This document shows, piece by piece, positions 46,465 through 56,908 of a DNA stretch of 64,000 bases; the first letter of the stretch is position 1; every line of letters begins with the position of its first letter. A program made the position numbers and the translations under genes. The stretch spans positions 62,001 to 126,000 of the forward strand of contig CALSUB010000013.1 of assembly GCA_943789425.1 (NCBI GenBank), in the 5' to 3' direction. The DNA comes from an uncultured Luminiphilus sp. (GTDB taxonomy: Bacteria; Pseudomonadota; Gammaproteobacteria; Pseudomonadales; Halieaceae). Below the pieces are notes generated by a model. That model had not been told where the DNA came from, did not search any database, and saw only the letters and a program-made list of their open reading frames with translations.

Positions 46465-49071
46465 ATGCCAGTTAACCCCATTGTCTTATCGATCACGATA
46501 TCGATGTTAGTCGTGTGTCTGCGCACTGTCGCTGCCCCCATTGTGCAACCCGGCGCACCCGGCGAGACCTCACGCCTACTCAGTGCTGACGTTGCGATTC
46601 AAATTGCCAGCACTAGCCATACGCCCGACGACATCGAGTTCATGCAAGACATGATGGTGCATCATCAGCAGGCGCTGGATATGGCGGTGCTCGCCAAAGA
46701 TCGCACCAATTTCCCTGGGGTTTTAGATGCCTCAGGCAGGATCGAGGCATCGCAAGCGGATGAAATTGCCTTTATGACGCAATGGCTGACAGCGCGCGGT
46801 GAGCCACTGATCAATCAACTGCGTGCGGACGATCACCAGCATCACGTCATGATGGGTATGGCGACGCCCGCACAAATGCAAAGCCTCAGCGACGCAACCG
46901 GTAGCGACTTTGATCGACATTTTCTAAGTTTGATGATCACCCACCACGAGGGCGCACTCGAGATGGTTGAGACCCTCATGGAGCAGCCAGGTGCCGCCTA
47001 CGATCCAACATTATTCGAATTCACCACAGACATTGTTAACGATCAAGAAAAAGAGATTGAGCGCATGCACGGCTTATTGGTTGGCCTGTCAGATGACCCG
47101 CGTGCGCATCTTGCGGCGGGACTCTACGACGCCGAGGAAGCTATTTGGCATCTTGAAAAAGTAGCCGTGTTGACCAAGCCTCCGGGTTTTTATGACCCGG
47201 CCAATCCTGCCGAGCTGCCAGCGGCGCGGTTCATGGTGTCCGCGCCGATTACAGATGCCGCTCACGAGGCTGAGGCCGGTACCGACCACCAAATGCACCA
47301 CAGCGCCGAGCACGAACAACCTAGCCAAATTACTCAGCAGGCCCAGTCCGATGACATCGACAAACCGGCTGAAGAGCTGGATCAAGAGCATACTGGAACA
47401 GCTGGAAAAGAGAGCTCAACAACAAACACTGACGGCACCGAATCGGGTGATGAGCAGGACAAACCCGAAGCTCGCGCCCCACTGCTGAGCTTTTCGAATA
47501 CCGACATCGCGTTTTGGGACAACATTATGGCGGCGGGGAGCTACCATGGTTTTAACCTTTATGAGCTGGATAAGGAGACTGCTCCCTCACTGCTGGCGTC
47601 CGTCGTGTGCCCCGGTGGGCAGGGTGATGTTTCCATCGTCGGACACCTCCTCATACTGTCGGTGGAAGAAACACGGAGTCGTGTTGATTGCGGTTTAGAG
47701 GGCATCCGTGGCGATATCAGCGCTGATCGTTTTCGCGGGATCCGTATTTTTGATATCAGTGATTTAACGCAACCGCGGCAAGTTGGTGCCGTGCAAACGT
47801 GTCGCGGGTCACACACGCATTCCGTCGTGGCAGGCCCCGACGAGCAAGGCAAACTCATTGTCTACAACTCAGGTATCTCTCGCGTGCGTGAAGAGGAAGA
47901 AATGGCAGGCTGTATCGATGAGTCTCCCGGCGACAACCGCACCGCGCTATTTCGGATCGACGTGATTGAAATTCCTATCGACAACCCTGCCAACGCCCGA
48001 ATTATTGATAGTCCCACCGTGTTTGCCGACCCCGAGACCGGAGCGCTGTCGGGCCTCTGGCGAGGGGGCGACCATGGAGATGAGACTCAAGACACTTACC
48101 GCACCGATCAATGCCATGACATCACTGTGTTCCCCAGCTTACAACTCGCTGCTGGCGCCTGCTCCGGTAACGGCATCCTGTTCGACATCAGTGATCCGCG
48201 ACGCCCAGAGCGCATTGATGTCGCGACTGATACAGGCTTTGCCTACTGGCACTCGGCCACCTTCAACAACGACGGCACCAAAGTGATTTTCACGGATGAG
48301 TGGGGCGGCGGCACCCGCCCTCGATGTCGAACCTACGACCCACTCACTTGGGGAGCTGACGCGATCTACGATATCGTCGACGGTAAACTCGTTTTTCAAA
48401 GTCATTACAAGATGAGCGCGCCCCAGCTCGAAACTGAAAATTGTGTGGCTCATAATGGCTCGATCATCCCCGTGCCCGGGCGCGATATTTTTGTGCAAGC
48501 GTGGTACCAAGGCGGCCTGTCGATCATCGATTTCACCGACTCCAGAAATCCGATTGAAATCGCATACTTTGATCGTGGACCTATCGATGCCGAGGATCTT
48601 GTTACGGGAGGTTATTGGTCAACCTATTGGTATAACGGCCACATTTATGGCACCGAAATTATCCGAGGGATCGATGTCTTTGCGCTCACGCCGAGTGACT
48701 TCCTCACCGCAAATGAGATCGCGGCCGCCACCTTAGCGGATCAGGGCGGGCAATTTAATCCGCAGCAGCAACTTCCCAATACGTGGCCAGCGGCACCAAT
48801 TGTGGGCATGGCGTATCTTGACCAATGGTTGAGAGCGCACCCCGATAAAGCAGTAGAGATGGATCCACTCTACGATCTGCTCCGTGAGGCCGACATACGC
48901 CTTACAGGACGAGAAAGCGATACTGCACTCTCGGCCAAACTGCAACAGTGGGCACAATCGCCAGCAGTGATAACATCAACGGCGCTGCATGAAGTGCTCG
49001 AGGCGATCAGCGCACGTTTAATCGCCGCCGAGGTCAACAACCTTGTTAACTTGCAACCTCAACATAACTAA
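46465..49071 (+). CDS. Secreted DUF305-like + LVIVD beta-propeller-like fusion protein
   Basis: Signal-like N-terminus; DIEFMQDMMVHHQQALDMAVLAKDRT and HFLSLMITHHEGALEMVETLM (DUF305 pattern); His/Glu-rich linker; C-terminal LVIVD-like repeats (FDISDLTQPRQVGAVQT, FDISDPRRPERIDVA, SIIDFTDSRNPIEIAYF). Confidence 0.8.
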   Translation: MPVNPIVLSITISMLVVCLRTVAAPIVQPGAPGETSRLLSADVAIQIASTSHTPDDIEFMQDMMVHHQQALDMAVLAKDRTNFPGVLDASGRIEASQADEIAFMTQWLTARGEPLINQLRADDHQHHVMMGMATPAQMQSLSDATGSDFDRHFLSLMITHHEGALEMVETLMEQPGAAYDPTLFEFTTDIVNDQEKEIERMHGLLVGLSDDPRAHLAAGLYDAEEAIWHLEKVAVLTKPPGFYDPANPAELPAARFMVSAPITDAAHEAEAGTDHQMHHSAEHEQPSQITQQAQSDDIDKPAEELDQEHTGTAGKESSTTNTDGTESGDEQDKPEARAPLLSFSNTDIAFWDNIMAAGSYHGFNLYELDKETAPSLLASVVCPGGQGDVSIVGHLLILSVEETRSRVDCGLEGIRGDISADRFRGIRIFDISDLTQPRQVGAVQTCRGSHTHSVVAGPDEQGKLIVYNSGISRVREEEEMAGCIDESPGDNRTALFRIDVIEIPIDNPANARIIDSPTVFADPETGALSGLWRGGDHGDETQDTYRTDQCHDITVFPSLQLAAGACSGNGILFDISDPRRPERIDVATDTGFAYWHSATFNNDGTKVIFTDEWGGGTRPRCRTYDPLTWGADAIYDIVDGKLVFQSHYKMSAPQLETENCVAHNGSIIPVPGRDIFVQAWYQGGLSIIDFTDSRNPIEIAYFDRGPIDAEDLVTGGYWSTYWYNGHIYGTEIIRGIDVFALTPSDFLTANEIAAATLADQGGQFNPQQQLPNTWPAAPIVGMAYLDQWLRAHPDKAVEMDPLYDLLREADIRLTGRESDTALSAKLQQWAQSPAVITSTALHEVLEAISARLIAAEVNNLVNLQPQHN

Positions 49072-49108
49072 AAAAAACGCTTTAGAAACTCAAAAAAAAG
49101 GAAGCCAG

Positions 49109-50710
49109 ATGACAGACGTGGCCACGCGGGTTGAAAGCACCGGATTTTACGCCGGACAAAATCGTCTTGTTGCTCTCACCGTTAAGGTTGTTGTGGTGAG
49201 CCTCGTGCTGTGGGCGTCGCTCGCCCCCGATGCTGGCGCCATTTTGATGGAGATACAGGCGGCGACCATTTCCTATTTTAGGGCCTGGTACGTGTATGCG
49301 TCAGGTCTTTTTATGGTCATGGCATTATTGCTGGCGGTGGTACCGAAAACTGCGCGCATTCGCTTGGGCGCAGAGTCCGATAGACCCGAATTCAGCCGCT
49401 TCGCTTGGTTCTCGATGATGTTTGGTGCGGGCATTGGTGTCGGCATGCTCACCTACTCGACCGCCGAGCCGTTAGCGCATTTTGCCAACAACCCCGATGT
49501 CATCCTCGGTGCCACGACTGCGCTAGAACGCGATAATCTGGCCGCGGCCTATAAGTGGACGCTCCTACACTATGGCCTGACACCCTGGGGCTGTTATGCC
49601 ATTGTCGGGATGTCGCTGGCGTACTTTGCCTACCGACGCAATATGCCACTGACGATTCGATCGCCCTTTACCGCAGTGCTCAGTGCCGAGTCGGGACGGC
49701 GTGTTGGTGGTGTGGTCGATGCAGCGGCGATTCTGGCCACCATCATCGGTATCGGTGTCACGATAGGCTACGGCGTCAATCAACTCGCCTTTGGCATGCA
49801 TCAAATCACCGGATGGGAATGGCTGGTCTCTGAGGGCCGACCCAGTCTCACCGCGCTATTTGTTGCCGTTGTGTTTTTAACCTTGGCGGCGATGCTATCT
49901 GCCTTGTCGGGAATCGGGCGCGGTATCCGGTTGCTCTCGAATCTCAATATGGCGCTGTCTTGGCTGTTACTGGTGATCTTCTTCGTCTTTGGTGCGACGG
50001 CTTTCGCCGGCGAGATGTTTGTGGCCGGCCTGCTCGAATACCTCTCTCAGATTGGTCAGATGTCGGTCACGGTGTGGAGCAGCACCGACACACCCACCGC
50101 ACGCGCTTTGAGTGACTGGCAATCTGCTTGGAATATTTTTTATTGGGCGTGGTGGATCGCTTTCACACCCTTTGTGGGACTGTTCTTGGCACGGGTATCT
50201 CGGGGCAGAACCATCGGTGAGTACGTAGTCGGGGCGATTCTGGCACCTTCTCTCATGTGCTTTGCCTGGTTTTGCATCATTGGCGGGACCGCCTTAGACC
50301 TCGAACTGAGTGGCGTTGCTGAAGGCAGCATTCTTGGTGCAGATCTCTCCGCACAGTTATTTGCAACAGTGAAGTCTTTGTTCTCTGCAAACTGGGTATT
50401 GCCGGTATCGACCCTCTGCACATTACTGCTCATTACCTATCTTGTGACCTCCGCCGACTCGGCCGTGCTGGTCATCAATACCATCGTATCGGGTGGCTCA
50501 GAGGACGGCACGCATTCGCGACACATCGTGCTGTGGAGTGTGCTGCTCGGCTTGGTCATCATCACGCTGCTGATTGCTGGCGGGATGGACGCCCTCAGGT
50601 CAGTGATGATTATTGGCGCACTGCCCTTTTCTGCGGTGATGCTCTTTATGCTGTGTGCCTTGCTTTACGCCATTTGGAAGGACGAGTCCGCCCCCAGCAC
50701 AGAACGCTGA
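49109..50710 (+). CDS. BCCT family transporter
   Basis: MMFGAGIGVGMLTYSTAEPLAHFANNPD; FYWAWWIAFTPFVGLFLARVSRGRTIGEYVVGAILAPS; VTSADSAVLVINT. Confidence 0.95.
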   Translation: MTDVATRVESTGFYAGQNRLVALTVKVVVVSLVLWASLAPDAGAILMEIQAATISYFRAWYVYASGLFMVMALLLAVVPKTARIRLGAESDRPEFSRFAWFSMMFGAGIGVGMLTYSTAEPLAHFANNPDVILGATTALERDNLAAAYKWTLLHYGLTPWGCYAIVGMSLAYFAYRRNMPLTIRSPFTAVLSAESGRRVGGVVDAAAILATIIGIGVTIGYGVNQLAFGMHQITGWEWLVSEGRPSLTALFVAVVFLTLAAMLSALSGIGRGIRLLSNLNMALSWLLLVIFFVFGATAFAGEMFVAGLLEYLSQIGQMSVTVWSSTDTPTARALSDWQSAWNIFYWAWWIAFTPFVGLFLARVSRGRTIGEYVVGAILAPSLMCFAWFCIIGGTALDLELSGVAEGSILGADLSAQLFATVKSLFSANWVLPVSTLCTLLLITYLVTSADSAVLVINTIVSGGSEDGTHSRHIVLWSVLLGLVIITLLIAGGMDALRSVMIIGALPFSAVMLFMLCALLYAIWKDESAPSTER

Positions 50711-50872
50711 CGCACACCGGCCCGAGGGTTTACTGCTCTGCTGTCAAGCAGCGTTAATCGCCTCACCACGCCCAAAGACGCGGTCTCGGTGCCCTGATCA
50801 AAATCGATGAGGCACCGCTCAGCAGAGTTGGATATAGTGTGAGTCGAAGCAACACGATGCAGAGCCAGCAGC

Positions 50873-52207
50873 ATGTCAGCAGATGCACAACCACCGACAG
50901 GGACACCACGTCAGGCCTCCACTGGCCTCGGCAAGCTATTGGGTTCGGTTGTCAGTGTCGGGCGCGACATTCTGGCGCGACGACGACAGGTGGCGGCCCA
51001 AGCCCCCTCTGATGATTTAGCCGGTAAATGTCAGCAATTACTGCACCACCGGGGGGAGGCATCGGGACTGGCACTGGCCTGCGAAGTCATTGCAGATTAC
51101 CAACAGCTCAATGACGCCAATAAGGTGCTGTTCTTTGAAGCCCTAGCACGTGATTTTGATGTCTCTGCGGACGCCATTTTGGGCGCAGCAGATGACTATA
51201 AAAACGACCCGCAGGCGGATCAACTCGTTGCGCTTACCAAGGCCATTGAGGCCCCCAGAATCAAATTATTTCGCAGAATGAATATGGCGCCCGATGCGAC
51301 CGCCGTACTCGTAAAAATGCGTGCTTCATTGCTCAAATTGCTGCCTGATCACCCCCATCTAAAATGTGTCGATGTGGATTTGAAGCATCAGTTTATTTCG
51401 TGGTTTAACCGCGGCTTTCTCGAACTCCGCGCCATTGACTGGAACTCCCCCGCCGCGGTACTCGAACGCATCATTCAGTATGAATCCGTGCACGAGATTC
51501 GGGGTTGGGAGGATCTCCGAACCCGACTCAGCGAGCAACGGCTATGCTTTGCATTTTTCCATCCAGCGATGCTCGACGATCCGCTGGTTTTTGTGGAGGT
51601 AGCGCTCACCGCGGGTATTCCTGATGCGATTGCGCCTTTGATTGATCGCACCAATGGCACACCCGACGAACAAGACCTCGACACCGTGGTGTTTTATTCC
51701 ATTAGTAACTGTCACCCCGGATTAGCCGGCGTCTCTTTCGGTAACTTCTTAATCAAACAAGTGGTCGAGGAGGTCGGCAAACGTTATCCCAGCGCCAAAC
51801 GCTACGTCACGCTGTCGCCCATACCCGGATTTGCACAATGGCTTACCGCGCATCAGGACGATCATCAAATCGATGTTCATGACCTTAAATCTATTGCTCG
51901 GCTGCAAGCAAAGGATGCCAATGAATCCGTCAAAGAAAAAATACTGAAGCTCTGCGCGAGCTATCTAGTGAACGAGCGCGCCAATAGTGTTGCCCTTGAC
52001 CCTGTCGCACGATTCCATCTTGGCAATGGTGCCAGCTTGCGCGCCATCCACTGGGGCGCGGACCTCAGCGAAAAGGGATTGCATCAATCTGTCGGCCTGA
52101 TGGTGAACTATCTCTATGACCTCGATAGCATTGAAGAAAATCATGACGCGTACTTTGATCAAGGTGAGATCGTCGTGTCACGCACTGTCGCCAAATGGCT
52201 ACAGTAA
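50873..52207 (+). CDS. Malonyl-CoA decarboxylase
   Basis: MNMAPDATAVLVKMRASLLKLL; RLCFAFFHPAMLDDPLVFVEVALT; VVFYSISNCHPGLAGVSFGNFLIKQV; RFHLGNGASLRAIHWGADLSEKGLHQSVGLMVNYLYDL. Confidence 0.93.
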   Translation: MSADAQPPTGTPRQASTGLGKLLGSVVSVGRDILARRRQVAAQAPSDDLAGKCQQLLHHRGEASGLALACEVIADYQQLNDANKVLFFEALARDFDVSADAILGAADDYKNDPQADQLVALTKAIEAPRIKLFRRMNMAPDATAVLVKMRASLLKLLPDHPHLKCVDVDLKHQFISWFNRGFLELRAIDWNSPAAVLERIIQYESVHEIRGWEDLRTRLSEQRLCFAFFHPAMLDDPLVFVEVALTAGIPDAIAPLIDRTNGTPDEQDLDTVVFYSISNCHPGLAGVSFGNFLIKQVVEEVGKRYPSAKRYVTLSPIPGFAQWLTAHQDDHQIDVHDLKSIARLQAKDANESVKEKILKLCASYLVNERANSVALDPVARFHLGNGASLRAIHWGADLSEKGLHQSVGLMVNYLYDLDSIEENHDAYFDQGEIVVSRTVAKWLQ

Positions 52208-52367
52208 GCCGCAAAGTCATCCCCCAAAAAGACCAATACCCATCGATAACACGCCAGCGCCCGGCACGCCTTAGCGCGGAAAGTAGCGCTAGCAATGCCA
52301 CTGAACACCGGTATTATTCTCGTGAGGTTGAGATCGTTGATATCGCCACAACCATAGCAACACAATA

Positions 52368-53663
52368 ATGATAACGAGGGTGTCGCGCTCTATGGCTTTT
52401 AATTTGAAACAATTTCGTGAGTTTCGTTTCGGCTGGCCCGTTGTGCTCGCATCTACCTTTGGCATCTCGTTGGGGATGTCGCCCTTGCCCTTTTATACCA
52501 TTGGCGTTTTTGCAAAGCCTTTGGCTGCCGAATTTGGCTGGGGTATTGATCAAATCATGTTCGGCCTCGTGCCCTTTTGTGTGGTCACGGTGATCAGCGC
52601 CCCACTGGCCGGCTATCTGTCTGACCGGTATGGCGTCAGACGGGTGGCACTCATCTCCATGGTGACCTTCTCGCTCGCGATGATGTCCTTTGCGCTCAAT
52701 AACGGCTCACATACACTCTACTTATTTCTTTGGGGTTTACTGTCTATTCTCAGTGCAGGCACCCTGCCGATCACTTTCACCAAAGCCATCTCCCGGTGGT
52801 TCCATGAAAAACGCGGTCTGGCGCTGGGGATGGCGCTGGTGGGCACCGGCATTGGCGGCGCCGTTGCGAAGCTGCTGGCGGAATCGCTCATTAACGCCTA
52901 TGGCTGGCGACTGGCCTATGTCGGTATCGGATTTTTGCCGCTGGTCGTTGCACTGCCGATTGCGCTGATTGCGTTTCATGACGTGGATGATCCTAAGGTC
53001 GCCAAGCGAGCGGCGGGGCTTGCTGAACTGGGTCGCGAAACCGGCACGGTCATTAAGCAGTACGGGTTCACCTTTGCACAGGCCATACGCGACTGGCGGC
53101 TGTGGTTGCTCGGTGCCATTTTTCTGCCGCTTTCCTTTGCGATTGGCGGCCCTATTCCGAACCTTGAAACGATGCTGGGCTCAAAAGGTTTTGACCGTGT
53201 CGATGCAGTGATCTTGGCCAGCTTTCTCGGTTATTCGGTGTATGCAGGGCGCCTCATCGCCGGCTATTTGCTCGATTATATCTGGGCACCAGCGATTGCC
53301 TGTGCACTGATGATTATGCCCGCCGCCTCCATGCTCATGTTCACTGCAGTGGATCCGGGGTATTCGCAAATGGTGATTGCCATTGTGTTACTGGGCGTTG
53401 CCGCCGGTGTCGAGTATGACTTACTGGCTTATTTGGTCTCTCGCTATTTTGGGGTCCGCAGCTATTCCCGGATCTACGGCGCACTCTATGCCCTCTTTGG
53501 GCTCGGCGCAGGCTTTGGTCCCGCCACCTTTGGATGGATCTACAGTAGCTCGGGTTCTTATGACCAAGCCCTGTATTACTCGATGTGGGGATTTATCATT
53601 TGCTCTCTTGCCCTATTGTTACTCGGTCGATATCGCGACGAACAGTTAAAGGCCATGGTCTAA
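52368..53663 (+). CDS. MFS transporter
   Basis: 12-TM pattern, AEFGWGIDQIMFGLVPFCVVTVISAPLAGYLSDRYGVRRVALISM. Confidence 0.9.
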   Translation: MITRVSRSMAFNLKQFREFRFGWPVVLASTFGISLGMSPLPFYTIGVFAKPLAAEFGWGIDQIMFGLVPFCVVTVISAPLAGYLSDRYGVRRVALISMVTFSLAMMSFALNNGSHTLYLFLWGLLSILSAGTLPITFTKAISRWFHEKRGLALGMALVGTGIGGAVAKLLAESLINAYGWRLAYVGIGFLPLVVALPIALIAFHDVDDPKVAKRAAGLAELGRETGTVIKQYGFTFAQAIRDWRLWLLGAIFLPLSFAIGGPIPNLETMLGSKGFDRVDAVILASFLGYSVYAGRLIAGYLLDYIWAPAIACALMIMPAASMLMFTAVDPGYSQMVIAIVLLGVAAGVEYDLLAYLVSRYFGVRSYSRIYGALYALFGLGAGFGPATFGWIYSSSGSYDQALYYSMWGFIICSLALLLLGRYRDEQLKAMV

Positions 53664-53670
53664 GCCGCCC

Positions 53671-54237
53671 ATGAAGCCTGATCCACAGCTCAACCGGATC
53701 GCACCTGCTGAGATGCCAGACGATATGGCTTCGGCCTGGGCCCGCTCGATGGATCTGCGCGGTGATGCCACGTTTTTTGAAGTGTTTGCGAATCATCCCG
53801 AATTGTATCGGTGGTACGTGAATCAGTTTTATGGCGACGTTTTTCGCGGTGGCAAAGTCGCGCAGCGCTACAAAGAGCTGCTCCGGCTGCGACTCTCCAC
53901 TTTGCACGGTTGCCGCTTTTGTAACCAAGGCAATCGGCTTGACGCGCTCGAGGCAGGCCTCACCGAGGCGCAGATCGCCGCGTTTGAATCACCCGAATCG
54001 GGAACGTTTACGCCGGCCGAGCTGGCCGTACTGGCGCTGGGGACTGAGCTGGCGCTAACCAATTCAACCGGCGTACTCAGTGAGGCATTGCATGGCCGGC
54101 TGGCTGCGTATTTTGATGATGCTCAAATCTTAGAACTGGGCCTAGTGGGAGGCATTTTGGCGGGCGTGGCAAAGTTTATGTTTGCCTATGACCTAGTGGA
54201 AAAAGAGGACAGTTGCCCCTTTCATCCCGTCACTTGA
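53671..54237 (+). CDS. Carboxymuconolactone decarboxylase / AhpD-like protein
   Basis: KELLRLRLSTLHGCRFCNQGNRLDALEAGLTEAQIAAFE (CxxC). Confidence 0.85.
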   Translation: MKPDPQLNRIAPAEMPDDMASAWARSMDLRGDATFFEVFANHPELYRWYVNQFYGDVFRGGKVAQRYKELLRLRLSTLHGCRFCNQGNRLDALEAGLTEAQIAAFESPESGTFTPAELAVLALGTELALTNSTGVLSEALHGRLAAYFDDAQILELGLVGGILAGVAKFMFAYDLVEKEDSCPFHPVT

Positions 54238-54239
54238 GA

Positions 54240-55034
54240 TCAACTGTTGCTCATCGCAAAATCACTGACCAGAGTGGCTATCACCTCTGCCCCTCGCTCA
54301 AAAGCCGGCGCCGTAACGTCATCTCGCTCAACTAAAGTGGCGTCCGGTATCCAGTCGGCGGTTTGCAGGGTGCCCTCGCGCAAACTCGATTGCGTTGCGA
54401 TCACCAGCGTCGGTTTTTGAACCTGTCGGCAAGCCGCCTCCACCTCATAGGTGGCGGCTGCATGATAGCCCGCATTACGGTTCTCCCCTGCGCTGATAAA
54501 ATCGATGAATAGCGCAAAAGCGCGATCGAAGGGCACCTGCGCTAATCGATCAACAACCATCGACTGGAAAAGCCCGTTTAACGGATCTTCTTGTGTCAAA
54601 TACTGAGGCGGTATGGTCAGTGATTCTCGCAGTGATGCCATGTCTGGCCCCGCGAATACGGGAACGTCCACTAACACTAAACCCGCAACCTGCTCAGGAA
54701 AGGATTGCGCCATATCGATAGCGACTAAAGCGCCTGAGTGAAAGCCTGTCAGCCATACCGGCGTTGATGAAGCCGCTAACAGCGGAGACATCGCACGCGT
54801 GAATCCTTCCACCGAGGGCGCGTCATCCAAGGGATCAGAGCCGCCATATCCAGGGAGGTCCGCACTCCATACCGGCCCCTCGTAGGCCGTGGCAAAACTT
54901 GCGAAGAAACGCCCGCCAAAGGGCACTGGCGGCAAACAGATCAGGGGGGGCTGATCGGACTGGCTGCCCATCCATGACCACATATGAAGCTGCCCCTCAG
55001 CATTGTCGATATAAGTGCGGCGGATATTGGTCAT
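54240..55034 (-). CDS. Alpha/beta hydrolase
   Basis: PPLICLPPVPFGGRFFASFATAYEGPVWSADLPGYGGSDPLDD; GFHSGALVAIDMAQSFPEQVAGLVLVD. Confidence 0.85.
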   Translation of the reverse strand: MTNIRRTYIDNAEGQLHMWSWMGSQSDQPPLICLPPVPFGGRFFASFATAYEGPVWSADLPGYGGSDPLDDAPSVEGFTRAMSPLLAASSTPVWLTGFHSGALVAIDMAQSFPEQVAGLVLVDVPVFAGPDMASLRESLTIPPQYLTQEDPLNGLFQSMVVDRLAQVPFDRAFALFIDFISAGENRNAGYHAAATYEVEAACRQVQKPTLVIATQSSLREGTLQTADWIPDATLVERDDVTAPAFERGAEVIATLVSDFAMSNS

Positions 55035-56363
55035 CTACAAAAGTCCCTCATGTTCTGTCACACCGCGGCCATAGTTTGCCAAAATACCGCGCAACCCTAG
55101 GAGAACCGGCACCCCAAAGATCACCGGAATGAGCGCCATCGAATAGCGAATGCCATCGACACCGAAAACATGATCATTCAATAGCGCCACGGTTGTGGGG
55201 CCCAAGAATAAGCCTGCCATACTGATACACATGTAATACAGCGCCACCGTTTGTGCCTTGATCGGGCCCGGAGCGATTCGCAACAGTGCAGTGACACCCA
55301 TGGCAGAGGTCATGCCTATTCCCATGTTGTTCACGGCGAATACCCCCATTGCCAAGGGTGCCGTAGGCATTAACGGAAAGGCAGCGCCCGATACGACGGT
55401 CACTAACACGCCAAAAAAAGCGATCTTCATGGCCACATCTTGCTTGCCCTGCGATAACCAATGATCACAGAGCCAACCTGCCGATAACACTGCGGTAGGA
55501 CCAAAAATAATGAGTAATACGCCATTAATCGAAGCGTAATAACTCGTCTCCCACCCCCAAGTGCGTTCAAAAAGGGCCGCACCCCAACCTTGGCTATAGG
55601 CCACGATGGTCATAAAACAAAATAGGCTGACAAAGCCGCCATAGAGCCGCCAACGCTGCCGCACATGCCTCAGCATGTCTGACAAGTTGCCCCCCATGGT
55701 ATTAACGCCCGCAGAACGGGCAGGCTCACGCAGTAAAAAAAACAACGCCGACACAACAAGACCCGGTAAACCCACAATAAAAAACGTGGCCTGCCAAGGC
55801 ATCAGTTCACCTACCACGGGCATTGTGATGGACCCGCCCGATTTTGCCCACGTGAGAACGCCTGCCCCAAGTAACGACGCAAAACCGGCGCCCACCGAAA
55901 GCGCCATGGTGTAAACGGCGATAGGCCGGGAGCGTTTCTCTGGCGGGAAGCTGTCTGAAATAATCGACATGGCGCAGGGGCTCAGAGTCGCCTCCCCTAC
56001 CCCAATACTCATGCGAGCAATAAAGAGGTGGGTAAAGTTACGCGCGAGCCCTGACGCCGCAGTGGCAATGGACCACACGGCAATGCCGATGGCGACAATG
56101 CGCACCCTATTTTTTTTATCTGCCAACCACCCCAATGGCAAACCCATCGTGGCATAAAAGATCGCAAAGGCCGGACCCAATAGCAGCCCAATTTGCGTAT
56201 CGGTAAGACCGAGGTCTGCCTTAATCGGCTCAATGAGCAACCCCAAGACATAGCGATCAACAAAAGAAAAAACGTAGGCAATCGTCAGTAGCCCCACCGT
56301 CAGCCACCCATAGGCGAGGCTGCTGGCTGGCGGCGTCTTGGGCGCCGCAGTGGGCTCATTCAT
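55035..56363 (-). CDS. MFS transporter (spinster-like)
   Basis: VDRYVLGLLIEPIKADLGLTDTQIGLLLGPAFAIFYATMGLPLGWLADKKNRVRIVAIGIAVWS; SIGVGEATLSPCAMSIISDSFPPEKR. Confidence 0.92.
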   Translation of the reverse strand: MNEPTAAPKTPPASSLAYGWLTVGLLTIAYVFSFVDRYVLGLLIEPIKADLGLTDTQIGLLLGPAFAIFYATMGLPLGWLADKKNRVRIVAIGIAVWSIATAASGLARNFTHLFIARMSIGVGEATLSPCAMSIISDSFPPEKRSRPIAVYTMALSVGAGFASLLGAGVLTWAKSGGSITMPVVGELMPWQATFFIVGLPGLVVSALFFLLREPARSAGVNTMGGNLSDMLRHVRQRWRLYGGFVSLFCFMTIVAYSQGWGAALFERTWGWETSYYASINGVLLIIFGPTAVLSAGWLCDHWLSQGKQDVAMKIAFFGVLVTVVSGAAFPLMPTAPLAMGVFAVNNMGIGMTSAMGVTALLRIAPGPIKAQTVALYYMCISMAGLFLGPTTVALLNDHVFGVDGIRYSMALIPVIFGVPVLLGLRGILANYGRGVTEHEGLL

Positions 56364-56839
56364 ACGAACTGATTCACTTCCACAAAGTACCCGTTAGGAT
56401 CAAAGAAGCTAATGCCCAGCACTCTGAACACACCCCCGTCCGGTTTGGGATATTCACTGATCACTGGCTCACACACCATCTCGAGCCCCGGTACGTCTTT
56501 TAACTGTTCAAACGCGCCCTTCACATCCTCGTGGTGCAAGACATACACCGATTCGCCCACCCGTACTCGGTTAGGCACGGGCCTTGGCGGGGGCTCGGGC
56601 AACGGCGGGTCGATGTATTGCAAGATACCGAGCATGCCGATGAAGTCGTCTTTACACTTCAGCATCACTAGGCGGGTCTGTGAATTGGGCTCACCCGCCG
56701 GCAGCCCGTCACCCGATACCAGTATTTTCTCATCGTAATGCACCGCCATCCCCAAAATATCGCGATAGATGCGCAGGGCGGCGTCAATGTGATTCACCAG
56801 CATGGTGGTGCGTCGTATCAGAACAGGAACATCGCTCAT
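56360..56839 (-). CDS. VOC family (glyoxalase-like) protein
   Basis: RRTTMLVNHIDAALRIYRDILGMAVHYDEKI ... FRVLGISFFDPNGYFVEVNQF. Confidence 0.88.
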   Translation of the reverse strand: MSDVPVLIRRTTMLVNHIDAALRIYRDILGMAVHYDEKILVSGDGLPAGEPNSQTRLVMLKCKDDFIGMLGILQYIDPPLPEPPPRPVPNRVRVGESVYVLHHEDVKGAFEQLKDVPGLEMVCEPVISEYPKPDGGVFRVLGISFFDPNGYFVEVNQFV

Positions 56840-56908
56840 CGTGAAACCTTTGTTTTATAGTTATAACATTAGTACTTTACGGGTCTAACCGACAAAGAGG
56901 CAAGTACC

